From: Drosophila pseudoobscura
Lineage: Eukaryota; Arthropoda; Insecta; Diptera; Drosophilidae
NCBI RefSeq assembly: GCF_009870125.1
Contig: NC_046679.1
Coordinates: forward strand, 28,582,001 to 28,646,000
Direction of reading: 5' to 3'
DNA: 64,000 nucleotides
Program-made: the position numbers and the translations under genes
The notes under the pieces: model-generated
Databases searched by the model: none
What the model saw: the letters and a program-made list of their open reading frames with translations, nothing else
Told to the model about the DNA's origin: nothing
Shown: in pieces, positions 1 to 13,400 of the stretch
How positions within the stretch are numbered: position 1 is the stretch's first letter
Layout of the letters: every line of letters begins with the position of its first letter

Positions 1-3000
1 TCATATCAATTATATACATATACATAAATTACTTATATCTTGAATGTCAGCCAAAGCTCTTTCAACTCTTTTCCAATTAAATGATATGCGATTTGTGCGA
101 TTAAAATGATTTACCTATACAAATACAACGAGGCTCTAAAAATAATTAAATCAACCTAGTTCTCCCCATTTTTCAATTTGCATTAAAAAGCAATATTTCA
201 CATTTCCACCTGCACTTATTTTCCTGTTTTGTTGCCATAAAACACGCTTTTAATTATGAAATTTCAAGATACATTTTTTATTAGCTTCTATCCGTGCAGT
301 CTCCATTCTGTGGCAGCTACAAAAAGTAGCAGAAGGAGATGTGAAAAAGTTTCCATTTAAACTAGAACACGTTTCACAATATTTAATGGAAACTACTTGA
401 GGAATATTTCCATTTATCTACTACGACGGTTCTGCTGCCTGGCAGAGGCAGAGAGCTTATGGCACTCGAAGCAGTTTATATATTTTTTCAATTTTTCCCA
501 CTGAAAGCTTAAGCGAAATCCGGTTAAGACTTGAGTGAGTTCAAGAAAAACGTGCATCCTTAAAGCACATATCTGGCTATATGTTTGGTTCAATAAAATA
601 TTAAAGGGAGAGCGCGTTTTCCCCAGTCTAATTACAGGTAAGCCGCCTGCCCGAATCCCTTTAGGGGATCGCAGGATTGGAATTGTACATGGAATGAAAC
701 GGCGCTCAAAGTAAGAGCTGAATAAAAGTAGTTCCCCTGCAGCTTATGGAGGAAAAACTAATTTGGTTAAGCTATTTATATCGCAATGGGGTGAAACAAA
801 AATCAATAAAAGAAAATGAGGGAAAATAAGAAAAATGCCAAAGAGGTTAAGCATTCATCAATGACTGATTTTGGGCCACTATTTCAAGTTTTGGAAGAAT
901 AATACGAACGAATATATATGTAGATGGTACAGCAAAGTTCGGCCATGGACGTGACTCAAGAAATGTTTCAAATAAAGTTTATTTAATGTCTTTGAAGTTT
1001 GAAGTCTGAAGTTTGATTGCTGTTGTTCGATAGCCAATCAATCAATTGAAGAAGGAAAAAATAGAGGACTGTATACTGTATGTATACTCTTTTGGGGTAA
1101 AATTTTTCGTTTAAACTTCATCTAAAATTTAACCACAATCTGCACCGCACAATATCTGAATATTTTATGCATAATAAACTATTCTAAATACCCAAAGCTG
1201 GTGCCATGATTCAATTATTCAAACGCCTTTGAAATGGATCTAAAATGTAACCCTGAAACCCATGCCACCCTAACTATCCCCAAAAGAATCAATTTCAATT
1301 TATTTACTTGTATCCTGTGCAAATAAATATCCTCTGAAAAAGGGGTAAAAGCATGCGTGAAAATGCCAGCAAAATGTTTCTTCTGTTTCGTCGACGGGGG
1401 ACTACCTCTCTCTCTCTCTCTCTTTCGGCAAAAAAAAAGCCATTTAAAAACAAAGCATCCATTAGCACATCAATTAAGTAACCTTATATACTTGTACATA
1501 CAACCTGGATCGGGGATTATATACAAGCTTATACGAGGGCATACACGTCCGCACAGTTGCACGTACTTTTCCCCACATAAAGTACTTGAATGCACACGCA
1601 GGAAACTGAAGAACGAATCGGTTTACCACTCCCATGTTGTGCTTCTGACCTGACTGACAATTAGGCCAATCATGAGGAATCACTTGCCCTGACAAACACC
1701 AGGGCGACACATGCATACATACGTATATACAAATTGACGTATTGTTTTTTTGCATCCTGGCTGAGTGAGGAAGGATCTGTCCATGGACAGGGTCCTTGGG
1801 AACCTTGGGGTTCTTCAAAATTCAACGTAAAATGTACGCCATCCAAATAATTTAGACAATGGCACTCGTGCGCACACGCCATGCCCAGAAAACGGGATGT
1901 GGCCCCACAGAGACATACAGACTCTCACTCAAACACACATATCAGCACTCCAACACACACACACACACACAGGAAGTAAAGCCAAAAACAGACAATACGC
2001 AGAACGGCAGAGGCGACAATTTTAGTGCTATTTTCGGGCATCACTTGGCCTTACAGCAGGCCACACGCGAACAGGGATTCAGGGAACGGAAAGGACCGGA
2101 ACCTATTGGGACCTGATATGGAAGCCATCATTCGAGCTTTCTCTCCCTCACATCCGCACTCACTGGCCCTACTTTATGCCTCCACTGAGACGAAAAACTT
2201 CACCTAGAAAGTTGTTTTTGAAAGTTTTGTTTAAGGTTTTAAGCCAACCTGAGAGATGGCATTGAAGATCGGATCTGACTTAAGAGAATACTCATAATAG
2301 GTCTGCAGAGTAAAAGAGAATAGATCTCAGTCCCTTAACGTTTTTCTCAGTGCTTTATCGCCTGTGTATCTGCTGTCCAACATATGTTCTCACTTAGTCG
2401 TGGGGCTCGTCCTCGGTGCCCCAACAGCTGTACCTACACTCCACTACAGGCGATAGCAGCACAATGAGAAAACAAACAGAAGAGCGGGAAAAACTTTTAT
2501 TATTTTGTATAGGTTTGTTGTGGTTGCTTTCCCCACCTAGCACACAAAAAGAAGGAATTGCTCTTTGAACGTGTAATTGAGTTTGAGCTGAAAGTACGTG
2601 CAAGAAATCACCAAAACACTGGATGATTCCACTGGAAACTTTGAGCTCATAATCGAGTTGGAAGCCATGCCCCGCCTGACTGGTTATATGCAAAATGGAT
2701 CTGCATGTATGCACTTTATTTTGTATAACTTTTACGTACACACAACATATTGTTGACCCCACAAGGGAGAGGGCGGGAAATTCGTGCCGTAACCTGTGCG
2801 TGGGAGCTAATAAATTGTATTGGAGGCTAAGGCAATTGCCCAACAGAAAAGTTTCCTCGTGCACAAAGTTTTCTCACGAATCCTTAGATTGTTTCTGGAT
2901 TGACTGATGTGTGATATCTAGGGCATACAGATAGCGTATCGATGGTAGTTCTTACGTAGTTGTCCAGCTATTAGGCAAAACCACTAAAGTTTTGACAGTT

Positions 3001-4404
3001 GATTGGTGGGTCTACTGTAAAGAAGAAGTTCGTTGGATCTAGATTATTTTTTAATTAAAATTCAATGTTGGAATCTAGTATACTTGGACTGTTCTTAAGA
3101 AAAAGGGGAGACACCTAATCGCACTTAATGCCTTTGCAAAACATTTTCAGGTTGTTGGCATAGCAAAATGGTGCTGGGGGGAGAAACGAGGACCCTTGAA
3201 CGCTATTAAAACAAAGCTCAGATTTCTAAGGAAATTTATCGTCTGCAAATTGCTTTCTTTTCATTTGCGGAAAGCAAATACCAAACCTCATTAGACGGAT
3301 TCCATACCCCTGGTAAGAGCTATTCGCTTCCAGCAACTGGAGCAAACCAACTAGAGAAATGCATCAAGCATAACCACACAGGCCTCACCTCTGACCCAGC
3401 TTTTTGCTTCTTGGAAGGAATTGGCAATGCAATTCCCAAATTGCTTTCACTAAGCCTTGGCAGTGTCTATCCCCAGGGGTAGCTGGGTGTAGGGCTACAA
3501 TTTATACATGTATGCTACGAGGCCATGGTTACGCCTTCACACCCACACCCACACACACACACACACATACATATATGTATGTGCAGTACGTCTCGCATGT
3601 ACACCTTTTGCCGCGAAAGCTTCTTACACTAATTGCTCTAATTGAACACAATTTATTGTTGCCAAGATAGTGGGTGGTGGAGGAGGGAGCATGACGGAGC
3701 AACAAATACCCAATCGCCTGCTTCCACTCCCACTGGCACTCCCTCTCTCACTCCTTGCTGCCTGTTCCACTCATCTGCTTCTGCTTCTGCTTCTGCTGGT
3801 GACATGCTCCAAGTGGCAGCCATTTGGTTAATATTAAATAAGTACATGCATATTAATTATATGCATAATTACACGACCAGGCGCGACAGGAGCATTTCAT
3901 GTTTGGTGTTGGGTGTTTTCTATAATTAAAACAGGCATAGGCGTTGCGTATACGTAACGTGACTAAGGCACAAATTGGGGTGTTCCCAAGAGGTGTTCCC
4001 TTTTAGAAAAATTGAAGCATTTACAATTAATTTTGGAGACAAAACAAAAAGCTATCAAGTGTGCAAAATTGTGTGTATTCTTTTGCTAGAAGACTTTGGC
4101 ATCTTTTGTTGGGAAAAGTAAATATCAATCCTGTTTATTCGGAGTACAGAATCGCACTATCCCTAAAATCCACCGCCTTCTTTGGTGTTTGAGTTGGCGT
4201 TTCCGAAATCCAGAACATCCTGGATAACTTCCTGTTTTGTTTGCCTCCCAGCATGTGTGTGCTGTAGGGATTTCTGATTTCTTCTCCAGACTTGAGTTGA
4301 TTATGCTTCTGACAGAGTCATTAACAATTTGTCGGTCTGGGATTTGCTCAGATTTGATATGCATTCCTTACGCTAACTATTCTTTTCTCTCTTTCCTGCC
4401 GCAG
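1..4404. other. Non-coding stretch, no gene supported
   Basis: No open frame here has coding character or splice-consistent neighbours. The stretch is AT-rich with simple repeats: (CT)n at about 1406-1423, (CA)n at 1952-1971 and 3541-3567, and a short TTCTGC-type run near 3776-3800. It is upstream of, or an intron within, the small membrane-protein gene whose leader exon appears to begin at 4405 after a pyrimidine-rich tract and GCAG. That gene's promoter and first leader exon may therefore lie here or left of the window. No promoter could be pinned down. Confidence 0.5.
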
Positions 4405-7400
4405 GAGCAGGACTTTCTCTGGAAAGTTGTAGCACCAGTAGTAACCGAAGTTGAGGCCCCAGAAACTGGACAGACAGCCGGAACTGTAGCACAACCAAAA
4501 GCCGATCAGCAGCTCATTCAACTTTGAGTGCTTTATGGTGCTGGAGAGCAGCAATATAGCAACGGCAATAAGAACAACGGAACAGCGTTAACAACCATCG
4601 CAGCCTGGGGCAGGAAGTATCATCTACCGAACCGACAGAGGAACAAAGCCATTCGCCAAGATGGCTGGCGGGGGAAGAACAGCCGGAAAATACGGTTACT
4701 CGGACAACAGTTATTACAGTAGTAAGTGGCTAAAGATAACCCTGATTAGAGTCTACTATAATAAAGATTATTTTCCATTTATTAATACTTTTATTGTACG
4801 TTTATTTGCATGCTGCTCACTTCATTACTTTATGCCCGTTCCATTGTTTTGTTAACCACTGTACATCCGGTGTCAGCCTCCTTGCTTCATCAGCCGTGCA
4901 CTGAGAGAAAGAACTAAATTCAGAATCAAGTTTCACTCGTCCTATGTTCACCCAAATGCTGCACCCAAAATCTAACTCTTTTGAATATCTTTGTGAAAAG
5001 TTCTTCTCCTTCACAAAGCTCCCGACCGAGCCTTGTAATGCATTCACGATTCACTTCAATTGTTGCCAAATCTATTCATTCCTGATTCCTTTGTTGATTC
5101 TTGATTTTCGCAGTGTGTAAGAAAAGCGGCTGGTTGGTTGCCCATTGTCTGCCTCGTCGCCCATTTGGCGGGTCTTGTGTTTGCCCCACTGGCGTCGACT
5201 TGACGTCCCCTTGTCGGTGGAACATTTCTTGATGAAGTCCTGCCGCATGCCATACCGTAATCAGTGTTGCACAGCGTGCTTGTTGGTTTCTTTCTTTTTT
5301 ATTTGTATTCCCATATTCAAAGCTCATTCTTGGGCCATTCTGTCTCTTTCGCTTTTTTTTATTACATTTATTTGGTTGCGTTGCTCATTCGCTTGAATAC
5401 TCGTGAGTTCCACCCACACGTGTGTGGGTATGGGCATTGCCTTCGTGGGGGTGTGCGTAAGTGGGTGTGCGTGTGTGCACAGATGATTTGTTTATGCGTA
5501 TGTCAGTTGGGGATTTTCGTGTTTCTTTTATGGGCTCCCCACCCCTGCACCCGTGCACCCGTACACGGCTGAGTATTATCATTCACGCCTGAATGAGGCT
5601 GTGACGTTTGAGAGGAAGGAACAAGGTACTCGGGCATATCATTCACTCCCCAAAATAAGAATGAATTTCCGAGTGGGTGGCAGAAGTGTAATTCAAGTGG
5701 CTTAGCTCTGTAATCAAGTACTGTCTTTATTGTTATTTAATGTAAATGAAAACAAATCCAGTACTGTTTCAAGAATATCCTAATGATTTTGGAAACGTGA
5801 ATGATTTCCATTTGGAGCCATAGCCGAATGTTGCAAGTACTTTACGGACAAATACGACTTTCTGCTGTGTTTGCATAAACTTTTTTGTTTCCTTCGGGCC
5901 CCCGAAAATATCGCCTAAGTGTGTCTCAATGCCCTTATGAACGCCCCGGTACACGCCCACCCGCAACCCACCAAGACCCCACCAGCTTATAGGAAGCTTT
6001 GAATAAGTTTATCATAGTTTTTGATTGCCACAAATTGTGCGTTATTTATGAGCTTCCCCTCGCTCTCGCTCTGGTCTTTGTAATCTATATCTTTGTGGTA
6101 AGGATCCCACAGCGAGGACCACCTGCTGTGGCTGTGTGTGTGTGTGTGGCTTAGCTCTCTCAGTGTTGGTAAATGGCATAAAATAAGCATTAAATAAGTT
6201 GTCATCGTGGAAATCGGATACCCCTTGGTATACCTACCTCCTGGCTGCGGTTTTGCCCCGTGGGGAAAATATAATTGAAAATAAATATTTATGACTTGAT
6301 TGTTATTGCTGATATTAACGAGTGTTTCCCACCAATATATATTTCATTAACATTCAGAGGGGCTTACACATGCATTGGATTGTAATTTGATTTGTATTCA
6401 GTGTCTTCCGAGAGGGATCCTTATGTGTGTATTCGTATTGAGGGGAAACTTATTCCGCTGATTCGTTTGGCTTATGAATCTTAGATTTTTGGGCAATAAT
6501 CTTCCATGTACATATTTTTTTAACAACCTGCCACACATATTTGTGGATATGGGGCGAGAGGGCATAAGAATCAAAGTCTTGGCGTGTGTTACGATGTCTT
6601 TGCGCCATTGGAAAATGTCCACCATATCCGAATACATATGCACGTTCGTATATGATTAACATTCCAAGTGGCTTACTATCCTTTAGTGGATTTTGGTTTA
6701 GTTTTGGTGCAAGTGTATAGGAAGTAAGCCATGGATTTATCAACGAAGAGGTCCAAGAGATCCTTAACGATGCCGTCCGTCATTCGTTGATTTGTTATTT
6801 GCTTTTGGCATGTGTGAAATAAGTATGGAAAAATGCGTGTTTACGCGTCCTTCGCCCAGTCGGGGAACTTTGTGCTCTCTGGGAAAATGATATTGCCATA
6901 CTGACTGTTCAACATCAGGACGATAAAGGCCCAAATTGTCGGCAATATGCCGGCCAGAGCCAAGTACTTGGTCTTGATCCCAGCATAGCCAGAAATGATG
7001 GCGTTTGGTGGAGTGCTCACTGGCAGATGGTAGGCCATGCTAATAGCCAAAGATGGCGGCAGAGTCAGCTTCAGGGGATGCATCTTAATGGCCAAGGCCA
7101 TTTCACTAAAGATCGGAATGAGAATATTGCAGATGGCCACATTGGAGCTGAAGGCGGTGCAGAAGAGTCCAATGAGAATGCACATGCCTTCGACCACAAT
7201 GGGCGGCATCTTGGAAGCGAATTTCAGTGAGTCACCCAGCATCTTGGCCATGCCACTGACCTTGCTGCCCTCGGCCAAAGCGAATCCACCGCCTACAAAG
7301 AGCCAATTAGTATCTGCGGACAAGGATCGGATCTGTGTCACATACCCAACAGAAAGCATAGACCCCATGGTGTATTCCTGTGTATGTAGATCCAGGAGAG

Positions 7401-10400
7401 CAGGGCATCCATGCTCTGACCAGTAAATGGAGCTGAATAGATCACAGGTGTAAGGATTAAGGGTTCAAGAATGAATGAATGATCGACTCACGCTTGCCGC
7501 AGCAGTACTTGAAGAACGTATACTGAGTGGGCAATGCGAAGAGCAACATGACGGGCAGCCAAACTGGCGGTCCACTGCCTATTTTCCTATTGAAAATGAA
7601 ATGCACAATGGATTAGCTACCCATGGATAATTATCAATCCTCAAAGTACGTACTGTGCATTCAGAAAGTCGCCCCAGCCAGTGACAAAGCCAGGCTTACG
7701 TGTGAACAGCAAAAACACCATCAGTATGAACAACACAGTCACTTGAATCTCATGACAGGTCATGGGACCCAGCTCCTGGTGACGTGCCTTGATCACAGTC
7801 TTCACCACTGCCTGGCCCTCGGTGCCGCGCTTAACCTCCAGCCCCGTTTGGCTTTTCCCACGGAACAGACCCATGTGTGTGACTTGCAGTGAAAAATACA
7901 GCAGCAAAACGTTCACTATAACCACTATTGGTATGGCATAGGCCATGAAAATGGGGAAATCAATTTGTGTCTTCGATTTGGGAAAACGTCTAAGAGAGAG
8001 AGGGGGAGGTATTGATGGAAGCATCAATTGGTGACATCGCTTACGTGTCGTATAGACCCTTGAAGGTCAGATTTGTCCCAGTGCCAATCAAAGTGCCACA
8101 GCCGCCAATTGTTGCGGCATAGGCAACGCCAAAGTAGAAGGCCATTGATATGGTCGATGGATGAGGCGGATCGCCCTCTTCCATTGGCTCCTCCTCTTGA
8201 GACTTGTACACCGTGAATATATTTTGCTACGTACCACGAAGAGTCAAATAAATATACCCTAATATTCGGAAAAGAGATCTATTCCTTACCGAATCGAGTT
8301 CGCTGAGCACAGCCTTCACAATGGGGCACATCATGGCTGTGGCAGCCGAGTTGGAGATCCATAATGATATGAAACATGTAACCATGACCAAACCAAAGTG
8401 CAGACTGAAAAGACAATGAATGCAGTGGTGGGTGGTGAGAGCCGAGTGGTTCTTTCCTTTAGTACTTACCGCCTTGGACTGCAGCCTACTAAGAGAATGG
8501 TCTTCATGGCAATACGCTGATGCAGATTGCTATATTCGATGGCCAAGGCTATGATTAGGCCGCCAATAAACATCACCACCGTATCGGAGAAGTATAACTT
8601 GCACACCTGATCGGAACCCTATGGAATGTGGACATTATCAGGGGATTAGTCGACCGCTGATTGATACCCTCCGGCAACGACTCACCAAAATGTCAAAGAG
8701 TGGCAAAAAAACCACCGGAAATAGCGATGTCAAATAGAGAGGAATTGCTTCGGTGATCCAAAAGAGTGCCATATTGGACACCAGATACATGCATCTGAAT
8801 GCCTATAGATCACATCCGTTAGGCGGATCTCCTTCAATACATTAATGGTTGGCTACTTACTGGTTCGTTATCTAAAATTCCATGGATCAGCAAGGGCAAG
8901 GTTAGCAATGGCATTAGGACTGTCGCTTTGCCCCGCCAATGTAGAGCGCAACATTTTCCCAAGCTCCTCTTAGCTGGGATTTTCTCATTTGGCTCCGGTC
9001 TGTTCAGAAATTATTCTGTTAATGAAAACCAAACTCCTAATGGCCTTTATTTCTACTTACTCAGCCATTTCGGCTTCACTTTAATTTGTGTTTTTCCGTT
9101 TCGGAGCACACGTCTGTGCTGCTAGTATTTTACTGAACGACTGAAGGGTATATAGTACATGTATTGTATGTATTTCCAATGACATACTTGGTTTTATTAA
9201 AGACACCAATATCATGAAGAAATATAGAATCTAAGGCAACGTCAGTGATGAAAGAGCCTCCTTTCTTCAAAGAATTGGCCCAATTCATTGGCCAATTTGG
9301 TATTTTGAATCGAAAGACAGGACAGTCAGATGCACACTAGATCAAGTAACTGGGTGCCATCGGAGCAACCTTCTGTTATTTCTACTTTCTGGGTACCTGT
9401 TCCCCATACTTTTCACTTTGCAGACTTATCGTCTTGCGGCCACTTAATTCGCTCCAAATATAACAAAGTACTTAGATCTATTTGAGGAGCATACAAATCC
9501 CTAGCTAGCAGGAAGTCCATGGAAATATCACCAGAGAGTAGTATATCTTCTCAAGGAAATAAGTGCCTTAAACGGTTGCTTCTGTTGTATAATTTATACT
9601 TTTATTTCAAGAGTAAGGTGCAAAATAGCATCTCCTCTAAAAAAGCCTGATTCTATGGAATTTTATTTGATCAACGTAATAATTTAGAGAGTACGATCTA
9701 AAGGATTTAATTAAAGACCGGAATGTTATCTAACAGAATACCAGCTTTGGTCTTGTTTTTGTATTCCTTGGCCCAGTCTGGGAATGAAGACATTTCGGGA
9801 AAGACAACCATTCCCCAAGTGACGCTATTCAGATAGACCCAAAAGAGTCCCCAGAATGTGGGCAATAAGCCAGCTTTTATCTGCAAGAGGAAGAAATAGA
9901 GGGAGATCAATCGGTTGAGTAAATGTATAAAAAGAGACCCAAGGATTAGCCTACCAAATATTTGGTCTTGATGTTACCGTAGCCACAAATGATGGCATTT
10001 GGTGGAGTGCTAACTGGCAACAGAAATACCAAACTTGTGATCAGGGTTGGGGGCAGAGTGAGCAGCAGAGGATGTTCTTCCAGGTGAAACGCCTATGGGC
10101 AGAGAGGTTGTACGAGCTGGAGGATATTTAAAAAAGATATTCGCTTACCAATTCGCAGTAAATTGGTAAGACAATGTTGGCCACCACCACGTTCGAAGTG
10201 AAGGCGGAGCAGAACAAGGTGAACATCAGTATCAACAGCAGCACCAGTCGACTCGGCAATACCTGGATACCCGACATGGCCTTGGCAATATATTTGGTCA
10301 CTCCGCTCACTTTACAGGCCTCGGCCAAAGCAAAGCCACCACCTGGACGGGGGGATACGATCTGTTATAAGAGACACATCAGATCCATGGACACGTACCC

Positions 10401-13400
10401 AAGAGAAAGCAGAGTCCCCACGGCAGGGTACGATGCAAGAAATCCCACGACAATAGAGAATCGATGGTTTGACCGGGGAAAGGAGCTGCAAAAAGGATAT
10501 TAAAGGTGATAAATACATTGAGAGAAGGAAGGACTCACCCTTGCCACAGCAATATTTGAAGAATGTGTACTGAGTGGGCAATGCGAACAGTAAAATCACA
10601 CAAATACAAACCGTCGAGGATGTTCCAACAGGCCTAAGATAGGAGGATAAAGCCCAAGAATCTTTCAAAAGATATATCCACACCACTTACATGGCACTAA
10701 GAAGGGAACTCCAGCCCGTAAAGACGCCCGGTTTGCGGGTGAAGAGCAATACAATCATCAATGTGAATATGATAACCACCTGAATTTCATGGCAGCTCAT
10801 GGGACCCAGAGCCTCGAGGCGGCCGCGCAGGACGATCTCCACTTGGTCCTTATTCCTGGTGGCCTGTTTCAGAGCCTGGCCCGACTTGCTCCCTGATCGA
10901 AAGAGAGCCATGTGGGTGAGCAGGAGGCTTAAGTACATGGTAATCATGAGAGCGATCACAACAAGCGGAATCGAATAGGCCATGAAAAGCGGGAAACTGA
11001 CCTCCTCCTTGGATGAGGGAAAGGTTCTTGGGGAATGAGAATGGTTAGGCATTTTCCTAATGGAAAGGGAAAGCTTTCTCACGTTTCATATATACCCTTA
11101 AAGACCAGATTTGTGCCGGTGCCAATCAGGGTGCCACACCCGCCCACAGTGGCCGAATAGGCAACGCCAAAGTAGAAGGACATGGCCACCTTTGACAGGT
11201 GCGGGGGCCTGCCAAAAGATCAAATGAAACGTTAGCAAATGTATGAAAATTCATACGAACATCGACTCACTCGCCCTCCTCCATGTGTTCCTCCTCTTGG
11301 GTCATGTATACATCAAAGATTTTCTCAGAATCCATTTCATTAAGCACTGCCTTTACAATGGGGCACATCATGGCCGTTCCCGCCGAATTCGATATCCATA
11401 AGCTCATAAAAGAACTAACTATCATCATGCCAGCGAGCAAACTGAAATGGGGTTTGGTTTGGAAAAAGCATCATCAATGGCATCCACTCTTACCGCCTGG
11501 GACTGCAGCCCACAATGATGATCGTTCGCAGGGCAATCCGTTGATGAAGATTGCAGTATTCGATGGCCAATGCAACGACTAGGCCGCCATAGAACATCAC
11601 CACAGTCCCGGAGAAGTAGTGCTTGGTCACATCATCGGAGCTCTTAGGGACATAGGGGGATTGATTAAAATTATGTTTGTTTCTCTCAATTCGAATTCAC
11701 TCACCAAATAGTTAGCAAATGGCAAATACATGATTGGCATTAGCGATGTCAAGTATAAAGGAATGGCCTCGGTTATCCAAAAGATGGCCATATTGACCAA
11801 CAAATACAAGCAAATAATTTCCTAAAAGATCAAACACCAAATCCATATTGTGTGAGAAATAGCGGATAAAGCGGCTACTCACCGGCGATTGTGTAAGACA
11901 GCCGTGGACCAGTATTGGTAAAAGTATTAGTGGAACAAAAACTGTTACTTTTCCCCTCCAATGGTAAAGGCAGCAATTTTTCATGCACCTTTTAACGGGG
12001 ATTTTCTCGTCTGGCTCTGGTCTGGTTTGAAAGACGAATTCATTCAATGGTTATCAAACCTAGGCGAGTGAGCCGAGGGTGGCCTCCTCGTATTTAAATA
12101 AACTTACTTATTTGGTTCGGCCATTTTCGTGAATTTACTGAATTGTGTTTAGACTTAAAACAGAACGAAGTTCTATATTTCTAATGGGGTACGGATTATA
12201 CGTTAGTGTGCATATATTTGGAGTTTAAACGGAAAGACATTCTATGCTTAGTTCTAATGGCATGCTGAGTTTTTGTGGTAGTATTGGCCTCTGTTTGAAA
12301 ATAGGAACATGCCTCGATATCCCCGGCTAATTATCATAATTTCCATTATGGGAATCACTTAAGGTTTACCATAGATTTTGCAGGATCACGTCTGTCACGT
12401 TTTTGATGACAGCCAAACATTAGAAGGGGAGGAGGGGGCAGGTAGCCATCCGCATTTATTAAATATGTATTCCATTATCCCGGCAAATTAGGCCACCGTC
12501 AATCAGCAGGGACTACCAACAACAGGGGGGCGAGGAGCGGAAATTGAAATCGAGAAACACTTTGATGTCATTTAATTGCTATTTTCCTGTCACACTCTAT
12601 TCCGACTCCATGCCAACCCGAAAAACACAATCGGTAGCAACGGGAAGGTCAAATTGAAATTAAAGAAAGCTTTCCGCAGACCAACATTAAAGCGGAAAGT
12701 GAGGGGTCGCACCCCTACATCTTGGAAAAAGGTTCACCGCTTCAATCTGGCTCAAATGAAATTCCTTAATGTTGGCCACATCCTTGTGGCCACAAAACAC
12801 TTGGAAAGAATGTCACTAACAGGACAACAGCAAAACAAACGACGCACATATAAGCCCGCATACAAGAAACCGATATTACATAACCATACTTAGATGAATA
12901 CTGGCTCGTCCTTTCTTTTTTTTTGTATGCCATGTCTATTCACATAATCTGTCAAATGACTCTATTGACTGTTAGGATTTCTGGGAAAAACAATCAACGA
13001 AATTTAATACAAATCTGAGAGCAGGCGAGCAGGAGAGCAGGACATGTGTCCTTGAGTGTCGCCCATCCAGTGGGCTCATCCATTCGTATATCGAATTAAT
13101 TTACGCTTAGTTAGGTTGTGGGCTCTGACAGTTTCCATTTTTGGATTTCCTTCATGAATTTTGCATATTTCATTCTTTCATAATTCACGGTTTGACAGGC
13201 AAAAAAGTTATGGCGGTACGCCTACCGCCCTTGGCATATCTATGAATTATTTCATATGCCGCCTGTCCTGGACGGACGTCCTGCTGTCCCACTCTCCCTC
13301 TCACTTCATGGTCTTCGTTTTATTCTTAAGTTTTGCCGAAAGTTTTATTGCGCTTTTGATGTTTCAAGCAATTTGTGGGAACTCAAATATGAATGGCCTA

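Noticed and set aside
12576-12893. 105-codon basic open frame in the host intron
   Set aside because: Lys-rich translation of AT-rich DNA without domain, splice sites or matching neighbours.
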